Source of the DNA: Microbacterium mangrovi
Lineage (GTDB): Bacteria; Actinomycetota; Actinomycetes; Actinomycetales; Microbacteriaceae
Direction: 5' to 3'
DNA length: 64,000 bases
NCBI RefSeq assembly: GCF_000802305.1
Contig: NZ_JTDK01000010.1
Span: 186,001 to 250,000 of the forward strand
Both the position numbers and the translations under genes were made by a program. The notes beneath the pieces are model-generated. The model made no database searches. It was not told where the DNA came from and saw only the letters and a list, made by a program, of their open reading frames with translations. Below are positions 1-12,000 of this stretch, one piece after another; within the stretch, counting starts at the first letter, position 1, and every line of letters begins with the position of its first letter.

Positions 1-411
1 GTCGTCCTCACGACCCGCGCGCACGCCGACGAGCAGGGGTGGCCGGTGCTGGCCGTGGTCGGGGCATCCGGCCAGGTCGCCGGCCCCGACAACTCCCTCC
101 ACGCGCAGCCGGCCGGCGCGATCCGCAAAGCGTGCGACAAGGCGGGCATCCGGCCCGGCGACCTCGACTTCGTGGAGATCAACGAAGCCTTCGGCGCCGT
201 GGTGGCGCGGTCGCAGCGTGAACTCGGGCTCAGCGACGACGTCGTCAACATCCACGGCGGAGGCATCGCGGTCGGGCATCCGATCGGGGCTTCGGGCAAC
301 CGGCTCGTCGTGCACGCCGTGCACGAGCTGGTGCGGCGCGGGTCGGGTTCGGCCGCCGTCGCGCTGTGCGGCGGAGGCGGACAGGGCGACGCGCTCATCC
401 TCACACGCTGA
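1..411 (+). CDS. Thiolase (acetyl-CoA acetyltransferase), C-terminal part
   Basis: This is the 3' end of a thiolase gene whose start lies left of the window; frame 1 is open from base 1. The visible 136 residues are the C-terminal thiolase domain. It shows the NEAFG motif, the HPIGASG motif with the catalytic histidine, and CGGGGQGDA with the second catalytic cysteine. The family condenses or cleaves acyl-CoA in fatty acid or acetoacetyl-CoA metabolism. No operon partner is visible; the next gene starts 40 bp downstream with its own promoter-like box. The family call is firm, the substrate unknown. Confidence 0.9.
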   Translation, partial: VVLTTRAHADEQGWPVLAVVGASGQVAGPDNSLHAQPAGAIRKACDKAGIRPGDLDFVEINEAFGAVVARSQRELGLSDDVVNIHGGGIAVGHPIGASGNRLVVHAVHELVRRGSGSAAVALCGGGGQGDALILTR

Positions 412-439
412 CGCCTTTCGCGGCGCCCGGCCGATGCCG

Positions 440-445
440 TAGCCT
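440..445 (+). promoter_or_regulatory. Leaderless-type -10 box (TAGCCT) of the GNAT gene
   Basis: TAGCCT lies 6 bp before the ATG at 452, which places the transcription start at or next to the start codon. No Shine-Dalgarno sequence sits in the gap. The same arrangement recurs at several other genes in this window. Confidence 0.45.
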
Positions 446-451
446 CGGCGC

Positions 452-907
452 ATGAGGATCGCTCCGCTCGCCGAATCCGACCGCGCCGACTGGGAGCCGC
501 TCTGGCAGGGCTATCTGACCTTCTACGAGACCGAGCTGGCCGACGACGTGTCAGATGCGACGTTCGCCCGGCTGGTCGCCGGAGACGGCATGCACGGCGC
601 GCTCGCCCGAGACGACGACGGACGCGCCGTCGGCTTCGTGAACTGGCTGCCGCAGGCATCCACCTGGACGAAGGGCACGTACTGCTACCTGGAGGACCTC
701 TTCGTCGCGCCGGACGTGCGCGGAGGCGGCGTCGGCCGCGCGCTCATCGCACACGTGCGGACCTGGGCGGAGGACGCCGGCTGCGACCAGGTCTACTGGC
801 TGACGGCCGAGACCAACACGCAGGCGCGCAAGCTCTACGACAAGGTCGCAGAGCTCTCCGGATTCGTGCACTACCAGATCACGCTGGCTCCGCACGGGTC
901 GAACTGA
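452..907 (+). CDS. GNAT family N-acetyltransferase
   Basis: A 151-residue single-domain protein that should transfer an acetyl group from acetyl-CoA to an amine substrate. The GNAT core is visible: YLEDLFVAPDVRGGGVGRALI (about residues 72-92) contains the R/Q-x-x-G-x-G/A acetyl-CoA pyrophosphate-binding loop. It is followed by the late strand and helix VYWLTAETNTQARKLYDKV, typical of the family. The start ATG is supported by a TAGCCT box 6 bp upstream rather than by a ribosome binding site. The acceptor substrate cannot be told. Confidence 0.85.
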   Translation: MRIAPLAESDRADWEPLWQGYLTFYETELADDVSDATFARLVAGDGMHGALARDDDGRAVGFVNWLPQASTWTKGTYCYLEDLFVAPDVRGGGVGRALIAHVRTWAEDAGCDQVYWLTAETNTQARKLYDKVAELSGFVHYQITLAPHGSN

Positions 908-911
908 GCGG

Positions 912-1139
912 TCAGAGCGCTCCGTCGTCGCCGGCGGCCCGGATCGCACGCTCGGCGAGCACTTCGCGGCGCGTGTCGACGATGGCGCCGACGGTGAGCG
1001 CCACCGTGATGCCCCAGCTGAGCCAGATGAGCACGTGGCGCCACGTGAACGGCTGCTCCTCGTCGCGCAGGCCGCGCAGCAGCTCGAGTCCGGTGGTGAT
1101 CGCCCCGATGAGGCCTGTGCCGAAAACGTACTTGCGCAT
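912..1139 (-). CDS. Small hypothetical membrane protein
   Basis: A 75-residue protein of unknown function. The N-terminus VFGTGLIGAITTGLELLRGL is moderately hydrophobic, and WRHVLIWLSWGITVALTVGAIVD (about residues 33-55) is a clear membrane segment, followed by a charged tail. It converges on the GNAT gene with a 4-bp gap and is divergent from otsA, so its promoter must lie in the 104 bp that separate the two. Its length, an ATG start and the hydrophobic pattern support a real gene; no family is recognised. Confidence 0.6.
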   Translation of the reverse strand: MRKYVFGTGLIGAITTGLELLRGLRDEEQPFTWRHVLIWLSWGITVALTVGAIVDTRREVLAERAIRAAGDDGAL

Positions 1140-1243
1140 GTCTTCACGGTAGCGTCTCCCACCCTCGATGGCACGCTTCGGCCGGTGGCCGCCGACCCGC
1201 GCGCTAGCCTGGAAGGTGCGCCCCCGACCCGGAGGAGGACAGC

Positions 1244-2637
<1,394 letters not shown>

Positions 2638-2641
<4 letters not shown>

Positions 2642-3450
2642 CGGCCGCCGACGACGCACTGCAGCACCTGGCGGCGACGCCCCGGCTTCTCGTCGCCCTG
2701 GACTTCGACGGCACGCTTTCGCCGTTCGTCACCGAACCGATGGACGCCCGCATGCTCGGTGTGGCCCGTGATGCCGTCGACGCCCTGGCCGCCGCGCCCG
2801 GCACCACGGTGGCGCTCGTGTCCGGACGCGCGCTGCCGGATCTGCGCATCATCGCCGAGCACGACGACGACTCGCCGATCCTCCTCGCCGGGTCGCACGG
2901 CGTGGAGTACTGGCTGCCGCAGCGCGGCCGGGTGGTCCCGGACGTGGATGCCGACCACGCCGCCACCCGGGCCGCCGTGATCGCCGCGGCCGAGGAACGC
3001 CTCGCCGACCTGCCGGGCATCCGGATCGAGCCGAAGAGCTTCGGGATGGCCGTGCACAGCCGCGGGGCGGATGACCGGGCTGCCGACGACTCGGTGCGGA
3101 TCGCCGACGAGGTCGTCGGTGAGCTCGCCCCGGACTGGCGTCGCCGGCTGGGGCACAGCGTGGTCGAGTACTCGTTCCGGGACGAAGGAAAGGATGCCGC
3201 CATCGCCGTCCTTCGTGCGGAGACGGAGCCGACGGCGGTGCTCTTCGCCGGAGACGACGTGACCGACGAGGATGCGATCGCGGCCCTCGAGCCGGGCGAC
3301 GTGGGGGTCCGGCTCGGTGCGGGGGATTCGGCGGCGCAGGTGCGGATGCCCGGCATCCCCGAATTCGCGGCCTGGCTCGCGGAGCTCGCGTACCGGCGCT
3401 CGGAGTCCCCGCCCGCCGCGCGCCCTCCGGGCGTCGGCGGTCGGGAATAG
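2638..3450 (+). CDS. otsB: Trehalose-6-phosphate phosphatase
   Basis: A 270-residue HAD-superfamily phosphatase that removes phosphate from trehalose 6-phosphate, the second step after OtsA. HAD motif I is [10 protein letters not shown], with the nucleophile and acid aspartates near residue 23. The GSHGVEYW segment and the GDDVTDEDA motif IV fit the OtsB family. It overlaps otsA by 4 bp and ends just before the ilvD promoter box. Trehalose is a stress protectant and storage sugar in actinobacteria. Confidence 0.95.
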
Positions 3451-3453
3451 ACT
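3448..3453 (+). promoter_or_regulatory. Leaderless-type -10 box (TAGACT) of ilvD
   Basis: TAGACT lies 7 bp before the ilvD ATG at 3461 and there is no ribosome binding site in the gap. Together these suggest leaderless transcription starting at the ATG. It also helps decide the start: the open frame extends upstream, but that part overlaps otsB. Confidence 0.5.
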
Positions 3454-3460
3454 GCCAAGC

Positions 3461-5167
3461 ATGAGTCAGGCCGACGACCCGATCGACATCAAGCCCCGCA
3501 GCCGCGTCGTCACCGACGGCATCGAGGCGACGACTTCCCGAGGGATGCTGCGCGGCGTCGGCCTCGGAGACGAGGACTGGGACAAACCCCAGATCGGCAT
3601 CGCGTCGAGCTGGAACGAGATCACACCGTGCAACCTGAGCCTGGATCGACTGGCCCAGGGCGCGAAGGAGGGCGTGCACGCCGGCGGCGGCTACCCGCTG
3701 CAGTTCGGCACGATCTCGGTGTCCGACGGCATCTCGATGGGTCACGAGGGCATGCACTTCTCCCTGGTGTCGCGCGAGGTCATCGCCGACTCCGTCGAGA
3801 CGGTGGTGATGGCCGAGCGCCTCGACGGCACCGTCCTGCTCGCCGGCTGCGACAAATCGATCCCCGGCATGCTGATGGCCAGTGCGCGCCTGGACCTGTC
3901 GAGCGTCTTCCTGTACGCCGGGTCCATCGCACCGGGCTGGGTGAAGCTCTCCGACGGCACCGAGAAGGAGATCACGATCATCGACTCCTTCGAAGGAGTC
4001 GGCGCCTGTCTCGCGGGCCGGATGAGCGAGGCCGATCTGAAGCGCATCGAGTGCGCGTTCGCCCCCGGTGAGGGTGCCTGCGGCGGCATGTACACCGCCA
4101 ACACGATGGCCTCGGTCGCCGAGGCCCTCGGCCTCAGCCTGCCGGGATCGGCGGCGCCGCCGTCGGCCGACCGGCGCCGGGACTACTTCGCCCACCGCTC
4201 CGGCGAGGCGGTCGTCAATCTGCTCCGCCAGGGGATCACCACCCGCGACATCCTCACGAAAGAGGCGTTCGAGAACGCGATCGCCCTCGCGATGGCGCTC
4301 GGCGGCTCCACAAACGTCGTGCTGCACCTGCTCGCCATCGCCAAGGAGGCCGAGGTCGAGCTGACGCTGCACGACTTCAACCGCATCGGCGACAAGGTCC
4401 CGCACGTGGCCGACATGAAGCCGTTCGGGCGCTTCGTGATGAACGACGTGGACCGGCACGGCGGAATCCCCGTCATCATGAAGGCCATGCTCGACGAGGG
4501 ACTCCTGCACGGCGACGCGCTCACCGTCACCGGCAAGACACTCGCCGAGAACCTGCGCGAGCTCGACCCACTGCCCGTGGACGGCACGGTCATCCACTCG
4601 TTCGACGACCCGATCCACGCCACCGGCGGCATCACGATCCTGCACGGCTCGCTCGCTCCCGAGGGTGCGGTCGTGAAGACCGCGGGGTTCGACGCGGCCG
4701 TGTTCGAAGGCCCCGCACGCGTCTTCGAGCGCGAGCGCGGCGCGATGGACGCGCTCGAAGCCGGGCGGATCCATGCCGGCGACGTCGTCGTCATCCGCTA
4801 CGAGGGCCCCAAGGGCGGGCCGGGGATGCGCGAGATGCTCGCCATCACGGCGGCCATCAAGGGCGCCGGGCTCGGCAAAGATGTCCTACTATTGACAGAC
4901 GGTCGATTCTCAGGCGGCACAACCGGACTGTGCATCGGCCACATAGCACCCGAAGCGGTGGACTCCGGTCCCATCGCATTCGTGCGCGATGGTGATCTGA
5001 TACGGGTCGATATCGCGGCTCGCACTCTCGACCTACTCGTCGATGAGGCCGAGCTGAGCTCCCGCCGTGAGGGCTGGGAGCCCCTGCCCCCGCGCTATAC
5101 CCGTGGCGTCCTGGCCAAATACTCCAAGCTCGTGCGCTCCGCTGCGGAGGGCGCGGTCACGGGGTAG
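3461..5167 (+). CDS. ilvD: Dihydroxy-acid dehydratase
   Basis: A 568-residue iron-sulfur enzyme of valine, isoleucine and leucine synthesis that dehydrates 2,3-dihydroxy-acids to 2-keto acids. IlvD/Edd motifs with cluster cysteines are visible: [18 protein letters not shown] and [27 protein letters not shown] is the conserved C-terminal motif. The start at 3461 is set by the TAGACT box and by alignment to [14 protein letters not shown]. The 3' part, about 4876-5055, is oddly rich in codons rare elsewhere here (CTA, ATA, TTG, ACA, TCA), although the protein motif is intact. ilvB follows after 54 bp. Confidence 0.95.
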   Translation: MSQADDPIDIKPRSRVVTDGIEATTSRGMLRGVGLGDEDWDKPQIGIASSWNEITPCNLSLDRLAQGAKEGVHAGGGYPLQFGTISVSDGISMGHEGMHFSLVSREVIADSVETVVMAERLDGTVLLAGCDKSIPGMLMASARLDLSSVFLYAGSIAPGWVKLSDGTEKEITIIDSFEGVGACLAGRMSEADLKRIECAFAPGEGACGGMYTANTMASVAEALGLSLPGSAAPPSADRRRDYFAHRSGEAVVNLLRQGITTRDILTKEAFENAIALAMALGGSTNVVLHLLAIAKEAEVELTLHDFNRIGDKVPHVADMKPFGRFVMNDVDRHGGIPVIMKAMLDEGLLHGDALTVTGKTLAENLRELDPLPVDGTVIHSFDDPIHATGGITILHGSLAPEGAVVKTAGFDAAVFEGPARVFERERGAMDALEAGRIHAGDVVVIRYEGPKGGPGMREMLAITAAIKGAGLGKDVLLLTDGRFSGGTTGLCIGHIAPEAVDSGPIAFVRDGDLIRVDIAARTLDLLVDEAELSSRREGWEPLPPRYTRGVLAKYSKLVRSAAEGAVTG

Positions 5168-5221
5168 CAGCCGACACATACTTCTCATTTCGCCGACCCC
5201 CCCTTCGGAGGATTTCTTACC

Positions 5222-7027
5222 ATGCCCGCCGATTCCCCCGTGGCTGTGCCACGACCGCCGTCTCGAACCGCTGCCGCGCCCATGCTCACCGGTGCGCAGG
5301 CCGTCGTCCGGTCCCTGGAGCTGCTCGGCGTCACCGACGTGTTCGGCCTGCCGGGCGGCGCGATCATGCCCGTCTACGACCCGCTCATGGATGCCGAGTC
5401 GCTGCGCCACATCCTCGTCCGCCACGAGCAGGGTGCCGGTCACGCTGCGCAGGGCTACGCTTCGGCATCCGGCCGCACGGGCGTCGCGATCGCGACCTCC
5501 GGCCCGGGTGCGACGAACCTGGTCACGGCGATCGCCGACGCGTACATGGACTCCGTGCCGCTGGTGTGCATCACCGGCCAGGTCTTCTCGACCCTGATGG
5601 GCACGGACGCCTTCCAGGAAGCCGACATCGTCGGCATCACCATGCCGATCACGAAGCACTCGTTCCTGGTCAAGCGCGCCGAAGACATCCCGGGCGCGAT
5701 CGCGGCCGCGTTCGAGATCGCCTCGACCGGCCGGCCGGGTCCCGTCCTCGTGGACATCACGAAGGACGCCCAGCAGACCGAGGCGCCCTTCGTCTGGCCG
5801 CCGAAGATCGACCTGCCCGGCTACCGCCCCGTGACGAAGGCCCACGGCAAGCAGATCCAGGCGGCGGCGCAGCTGATCGCCGAGGCCCGCCAGCCCGTGC
5901 TCTACGTCGGCGGCGGCGTCATCCGCTCGCACGCGTCCGACGAACTGCGCGAACTCGCCGAGGTCACCGGTGCGCCGGTGGTCACCACGCTCATGGCGCG
6001 CGGCGCCTTCCCCGACTCGCACCCGCAGCACCTCGGGATGCCGGGCATGCACGGCACGGTGCCGGCGGTTCTCGCCCTGCAGGAGGCCGACCTCATCGTC
6101 GCCCTGGGCGCGCGCTTCGACGACCGCGTCACCGGCAAGGCGTCTCTTTTCGCTCCGAACGCACAGGTCGTGCACGTCGACATCGACCCGGCCGAGATCT
6201 CGAAGATCCGGACCGCGGACGTGCCGATCGTCGGTGACCTGCGCGACGTGCTCGTCGACCTGAGTGCGGCCTTCCGCACGGCATCCGCGGGTGTGAAGCC
6301 CGACCTCGCCGAGTGGTGGACCCGCCTCGACGGGCTGCGCGCCGAGTTCCCGCTCGGCTACACGCAGCCGACCGACGGCCACATGTCGCCGCAGTACGTG
6401 ATCCAGCGCATCGGCGAGCTGACCGGCCCGGAGGCGGTCTACGCTGCCGGCGTGGGCCAGCACCAGATGTGGGCCGCGCAGTTCATCAAGTACGAGCGCC
6501 CGAACTCCTGGCTGAACTCCGGCGGCGCCGGGACCATGGGATACGCGGTTCCCGCCGCCATGGGCGCCAAGGTCGCCGAGCCCGACCGTGTAGTGTGGGC
6601 GATCGACGGTGACGGCTGCTTCCAGATGACCAACCAGGAACTGGCCACCTGCACGATCAACGACATCCCGATCAAGGTCGCGATCATCAACAACTCGTCG
6701 CTCGGCATGGTGCGGCAGTGGCAGACCCTGTTCTTCGACGGTCGGCACTCGCACACCGACCTGAACACCGGGCACGGCACGGTGCGGATCCCCGACTTCC
6801 TCAAGCTCGCGGAGGCCTACGGCTGCCTGGGTATCCGCGTCGAGCGCGAAGAGGACGTGGATGCCGCCATCAAGCTCGCCCTGGAGACGAACGACCGGCC
6901 GGTGGTGATCGACTTCGTGGTGAGCGCCGACGCGATGGTGTGGCCGATGGTGCCGCAGGGCGTCAGCAACAGCTACGTCCAGTACGCCCGCGACCACGCG
7001 CCCGCCTTCGACGAGCAGGAGGACTGA
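5222..7027 (+). CDS. ilvB: Acetolactate synthase, large (catalytic) subunit
   Basis: A 601-residue thiamine-diphosphate enzyme that condenses pyruvate with pyruvate or 2-ketobutyrate, the first common step of branched-chain amino acid synthesis. [16 protein letters not shown] and the catalytic glutamate region [14 protein letters not shown] sit near the N-terminus. The ThDP/Mg motif [15 protein letters not shown] followed by [12 protein letters not shown] lies near residues 460-500. GGAGG at 5206-5211 precedes the ATG by about 10 bp. I see no leader peptide or attenuator in the 54-bp gap after ilvD. The regulatory subunit gene follows after 4 bp. Confidence 0.96.
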   Translation: MPADSPVAVPRPPSRTAAAPMLTGAQAVVRSLELLGVTDVFGLPGGAIMPVYDPLMDAESLRHILVRHEQGAGHAAQGYASASGRTGVAIATSGPGATNLVTAIADAYMDSVPLVCITGQVFSTLMGTDAFQEADIVGITMPITKHSFLVKRAEDIPGAIAAAFEIASTGRPGPVLVDITKDAQQTEAPFVWPPKIDLPGYRPVTKAHGKQIQAAAQLIAEARQPVLYVGGGVIRSHASDELRELAEVTGAPVVTTLMARGAFPDSHPQHLGMPGMHGTVPAVLALQEADLIVALGARFDDRVTGKASLFAPNAQVVHVDIDPAEISKIRTADVPIVGDLRDVLVDLSAAFRTASAGVKPDLAEWWTRLDGLRAEFPLGYTQPTDGHMSPQYVIQRIGELTGPEAVYAAGVGQHQMWAAQFIKYERPNSWLNSGGAGTMGYAVPAAMGAKVAEPDRVVWAIDGDGCFQMTNQELATCTINDIPIKVAIINNSSLGMVRQWQTLFFDGRHSHTDLNTGHGTVRIPDFLKLAEAYGCLGIRVEREEDVDAAIKLALETNDRPVVIDFVVSADAMVWPMVPQGVSNSYVQYARDHAPAFDEQED

Positions 7028-7031
7028 TCAC

Positions 7032-7541
7032 ATGTCGAGTCACGTGCTGAGCCTCCTCGTCGAGGACAAGCCGGGTCTGCTGACCCGTGTCGCGGGCCTG
7101 TTCGCTCGTCGCGGCTTCAACATCGAGTCCCTCGCGGTGGGCGTGACGGAGGTCCCCGGGCTCTCTCGCATCACCGTCGTGGTGGACGTCGAGGAGCAGC
7201 CGCTCGAACAGGTGACCAAGCAGCTGAACAAGCTGATCAACGTCATCAAGATCGTCGAACTCGAGCCGTCCGCCTCCGTGCAGCGCGAGCACATGCTCGT
7301 GAAGGTGCGCGCCGATGCGGCCAACCGCACGAGCGTGCTCGAGATCGTCAACCTCTTCCGGGCGTCCGTCGTCGACTACGCACCCGATGCGCTCGTCGTC
7401 GAGGTGACCGGTGACAAGGGCAAGGTCGACGCGCTGCTGCGCGCTCTCGAGCCCTTCGGGATCAAGGAGATCGCCCAGTCGGGCCTTCTCGCGATCGGCC
7501 GCGGCGGCAAGAGCATCACCGAGCGCGTCCTGCGCGGCTGA
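7032..7541 (+). CDS. ilvN: Acetolactate synthase, small (regulatory) subunit
   Basis: A 169-residue partner of IlvB that carries feedback control by valine. The N-terminal ACT domain begins VLSLLVEDKPGLLTRVAGLF, with RRGFNIESLAVG after it. The second half, from about residue 80, matches the C-terminal domain of the IlvH/IlvN family, and the length is normal. It starts 4 bp after ilvB, so the two subunits are made together. A dispersed-repeat fragment lies between this gene and ilvC. Confidence 0.95.
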   Translation: MSSHVLSLLVEDKPGLLTRVAGLFARRGFNIESLAVGVTEVPGLSRITVVVDVEEQPLEQVTKQLNKLINVIKIVELEPSASVQREHMLVKVRADAANRTSVLEIVNLFRASVVDYAPDALVVEVTGDKGKVDALLRALEPFGIKEIAQSGLLAIGRGGKSITERVLRG

Positions 7542-7562
7542 CCCCGATTCAGGCTTCCTCGA

Positions 7563-8649
<1,087 letters not shown>

Positions 8650-8659
8650 CCCGCGTCTC

Positions 8660-8696
8660 GGAGGAGCCCGGCCCCGATTCGGGGCCGGGCTCCTCC
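8660..8696 (+). terminator. Strong hairpin terminator after ilvC
   Basis: A perfect 16-bp stem, GGAGGAGCCCGGCCCC paired with its complement, closes a 5-nt loop 11 bp after the ilvC stop. No long T-run follows, which is usual for high-GC actinobacteria. Confidence 0.85.
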
Positions 8697-8791
8697 GGCG
8701 TCCTGGTGGGCGGCGACGCGCGCGTCGGGGCGAATACCGGATGAATACCGCGCGGCGCGCCGCGGATACCGGCCGGCGGGATGGTCGGGAC

Positions 8792-9016
8792 ATGAACACT
8801 ACAACGAACCACCGCGGGGGCACGGCATTCGCCGCTGTGCTTCTCGCCCTCGTCCTTCCGCTCGCCGCCTGCCACCAGACGCGGCCGACGTCGCAGACCG
8901 TGTCGTCGAATGACTCGACATCCACTTCGACAGCGAACTCGGCGGCCGACCGCGATTGGCCGGACACCGTCTACCGGAGCAGCAACTACCACCCGGGCGA
9001 GAGCTTCGCCCGGTGA
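8792..9016 (+). CDS. Small putative lipoprotein
   Basis: A 74-residue protein with a lipoprotein signal peptide: MNTTTNHRGG, a hydrophobic stretch AFAAVLLALVLPLAAC, and a lipobox ending at Cys27. The remaining residues are polar, rich in Ser, Thr and Asn, and end YHPGESFAR with no recognisable domain. An in-frame ATG at 8741 is possible, but it would give an unusually long charged n-region. The gene converges on the large SARP-type regulator gene. The role is unknown; anchoring to the outer face of the membrane is inferred. Confidence 0.6.
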   Translation: MNTTTNHRGGTAFAAVLLALVLPLAACHQTRPTSQTVSSNDSTSTSTANSAADRDWPDTVYRSSNYHPGESFAR

Positions 9017-9027
9017 AGACCGTGCCG

Positions 9028-9068
9028 CGAGCGTGGGTCGTCGCACCGCGGGTGCGCGCCCGCGCTCG
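9028..9068. terminator. Bidirectional hairpin between the lipoprotein and regulator genes
   Basis: CGAGCGTGGG at 9028-9037 pairs with CCCGCGCTCG at 9059-9068, with one G-T wobble. An inner GCACC/GGTGC hairpin lies inside the loop. Both converging genes end just outside it. Confidence 0.55.
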
Positions 9069-9080
9069 TTGCGCCGGAGA

Positions 9081-12000
9081 TCACCGCCGGCCACACAGAG
9101 TCTGCTGCGACCCAAGGCTCGCGAGGTAAGTCTTCCATTCCTCCGCGGTGAGTTCGCGTCCGGCGAGCCGGCACGCCGCGGCGATCTCCGACTTCGCGTC
9201 GAGGCGATGGATGACGACTCCGGCGTCGAGCGGGGCGGTCGCCGCGAGGGTGCCGTCCGAAGACAGCGCGCCGGCGGTGTCCACGGCCGCCGGCATGCCG
9301 TCGCCGATCGGCGTGAGCGACCGGGTGTCGATGATCTGCGCTCCACCGTCTCCACTGCCGTACAGCAGTGCGGTGTGGGACGCCTCGGAGACGTCGATCA
9401 TGAACGAGCCCTCGACACGAGCAATAGTGTGCAGGGACTTCAGTGTGGTGGCGTCGAAGATACCGGAATCGACCGTCGCGACACCGAGCAGTCGCTTGTC
9501 GTCCAGGAGCGCGGTGGCCGTGTAGGTGGGCAGCCCGGTGGCGAGACGCCGCCCGGTCCGCCCGTCGAACACGACGGTTTCAAGGGCGTTCGTGGTCATG
9601 TTGAACTGTGTGATCGCGACGCGGTGACGCGCGGAGTCGTCGCTGATGGTCACGACGGGTTCTTGCGTCGCGAAGACCGTGCTCGTCGGCACCAGAGTCC
9701 GCTCATCGATCACGACGACCCCGGTCGGTTCCGCTGCGTACAGCACCTTCGGATCGCGGGAGCGGGCGACGGGGTAGTTGCCGTCGACGAGTCCGGTCGG
9801 GCGCAGCTTTCCGGTTCGCACGTCGAGTGCGAGGTTCACCTGACGTCCATTGAACAGGGTCGGATCAACCGCGTCGACGACGAGCAGAGTGTGGTCGTCC
9901 GCCCAGACGGGGCCCTGCAGGATTCCGCGGTACGGGGTGCGAACGTCCTGCGGAATGCGGAAGACGGGCCGATCGGTGTCGACGTTCCAGACGGCGAACT
10001 CCTGTTGCACCCCCGGGTTCTGCGCGCGTGATGCCAGGAGCAGCAGATGACCGGACGAGTCGAAGTCGCCGGCGGGCTTGAAGCCCGACGCAATCGCCGT
10101 CGAGGCCGGCCCGCTGCCGTCCACGCGCAGGTGCCCGATCGCGGGTGCCAACGCGCTCATGAGTAGCAGTTCTTCGCCATTCCGGGAGAACACGAGATCG
10201 CCGCTTGCGCCGAGCTGGTAGTTCGCCGCCGGCATCCGCAGCAAGCCCGTGCGCAGATCCCGGACCTCAATGTGTCCGCGCTCGTCTCCGCAGGTGGCGA
10301 CGTTCGACTCGGAGGAGGCCGCGCTGCGACTGCACTCTCCGGCGCGGTCGAACGGGTGCCTCCAGAGCTCTGTTCCGGTCGGCGACACCGTGAGGAGTCC
10401 GTCGCCGCCCTGGTGGAGAGTCGTCCCGTCGTCCGCCACCGAGACGTAGCGACCGAGGAACCCGGGAGCGTGGATCAAGCGGTGCGAAAGCGTCCGTAGC
10501 GTCTGCGGGTCGATGACGTCGATGGATCCGGTGCGCGACGCGAGGACGATGCGGCCTTTCGAGTCGAATGTGGATGCCGCGCTGTCTTCGAACCAGTCCA
10601 GCGGCGACAGGTCGTCCCTCGTGCGCACGGTCCCGCGGTCGCGATCGAGCACCACGAGGGGGCCGATGGTCGCCCAGGTGGCGAAGCGCCCATCGGCGCT
10701 CAGAGCGACGGTCTCGGCCAGCTCGTTCGGCACGGGGATCGCGCGACCGATCTGCCGTCCGGTGCGCACATCGAAGAACCAGGCACGCTCCGATTTGTCC
10801 TTGCCGGTTTGGGCGGTATCCGACCCGTCGAAGTGCTGCAGGATGAGGGCGGTGCTGCCGTCGGCGCTCACTCGCACCCACGGGCGCACCTGGGTGTTCG
10901 GGCGCGGCAGTCGGGTGGAGAATGTCCGAAGGCGCTTGCCGCTGTCGAGATCGTCGATCTCGACGTTCACCTGATCCCGCACGACCAGTGCTTGCCGCGT
11001 GCCGGGAATCGGCCAGGCGCTGATCCGCCACACGGCGTCTTTGATGTACGTCGGACCGGTGAAGCCGCCGGCGGCCGTGATGGTGCCGGCCAGCGCCGCC
11101 CGCGCCCGGGGGTCGTTCGGCCAGCGCTTCACGGCCGCGACCGACATCAAGGCCGCGACATCCCTGTTCGTCGAACGCAGCGCGAGCGAACGGGAGGTGA
11201 TCGCCTGAATCATCTCCTCTCGCGCCGCGGCTGCTGCCTCCCGTCCCCGCACGGCGGCCACGGCCCCGGCTACCACGGCCAGCACCACGAGGATGGATGC
11301 AGCGAAGAGCGCGAGCCGCAGCGTCCGGTTTTGTCGGAGGTCGCGGCGCATCCGGGCTTCGAGCGCGCGCTCGCGATCCTGATGCTTGGACGCGGACTCG
11401 TCAACGAAAGCACGCTCGACATCCGTGAGGTCGGGCGTCGTCTGCTCGACCCACTCGCGTGTGAGTGCGAGTCGGGCGCCGCGCAGTAGCTGGTCTTCCG
11501 GGCGGCCATCCGCATCCCAGGCTTGCGCGCCGGCCGAGACGGACGCCAGGAGGCGTGCTCCGCGGGCATCCTCTTCGAGCCAGGCATCCAGGCGCGGCCA
11601 CGCACCGGCGACCGCTTCGTGCGCGATGACGATCGCGTCGTCTTCCGTGGTGACCAGCCGGGCATCCGCCAGGCGGTCCAGCACGGCACGACGGACCGGA
11701 TCGGAGCGCAACGGCGCGGCCGGCGGATGCCGTCGCAGGGTGGTGCCGTCCCCGTCGCGTGCCACCAGGCGTAGCATCAGGGATCGGCAGATGTGCTGCT
11801 CTTCCGGGGCGAGCTGGCGATAGGCGGCCTCTGCGGAGGCAGAGACGGCCCCGGCGATTCCACCGGCCGCCTCGTAGCCCGCGACGGTGAGCGTCGTGCC
11901 TTCCCGTCGCGCCCACGTCTCGACGAGGGCGTACGAGGCGAGCGGCAGGGAGGCCGGCCGGCCGGTGACGTCCCGGACGATGACCTCCACGAGTCCGGGC

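Noticed and set aside
4892..4897. Consensus -35 TTGACA inside ilvD
   Set aside because: No acceptable -10 hexamer lies 16-19 bp downstream, so it is not called as a promoter. It is kept only as part of the rare-codon finding.
5168..5221. Attenuator or leader peptide before ilvB
   Set aside because: The 54-bp gap has no small frame rich in Leu, Ile or Val codons and no competing hairpins.
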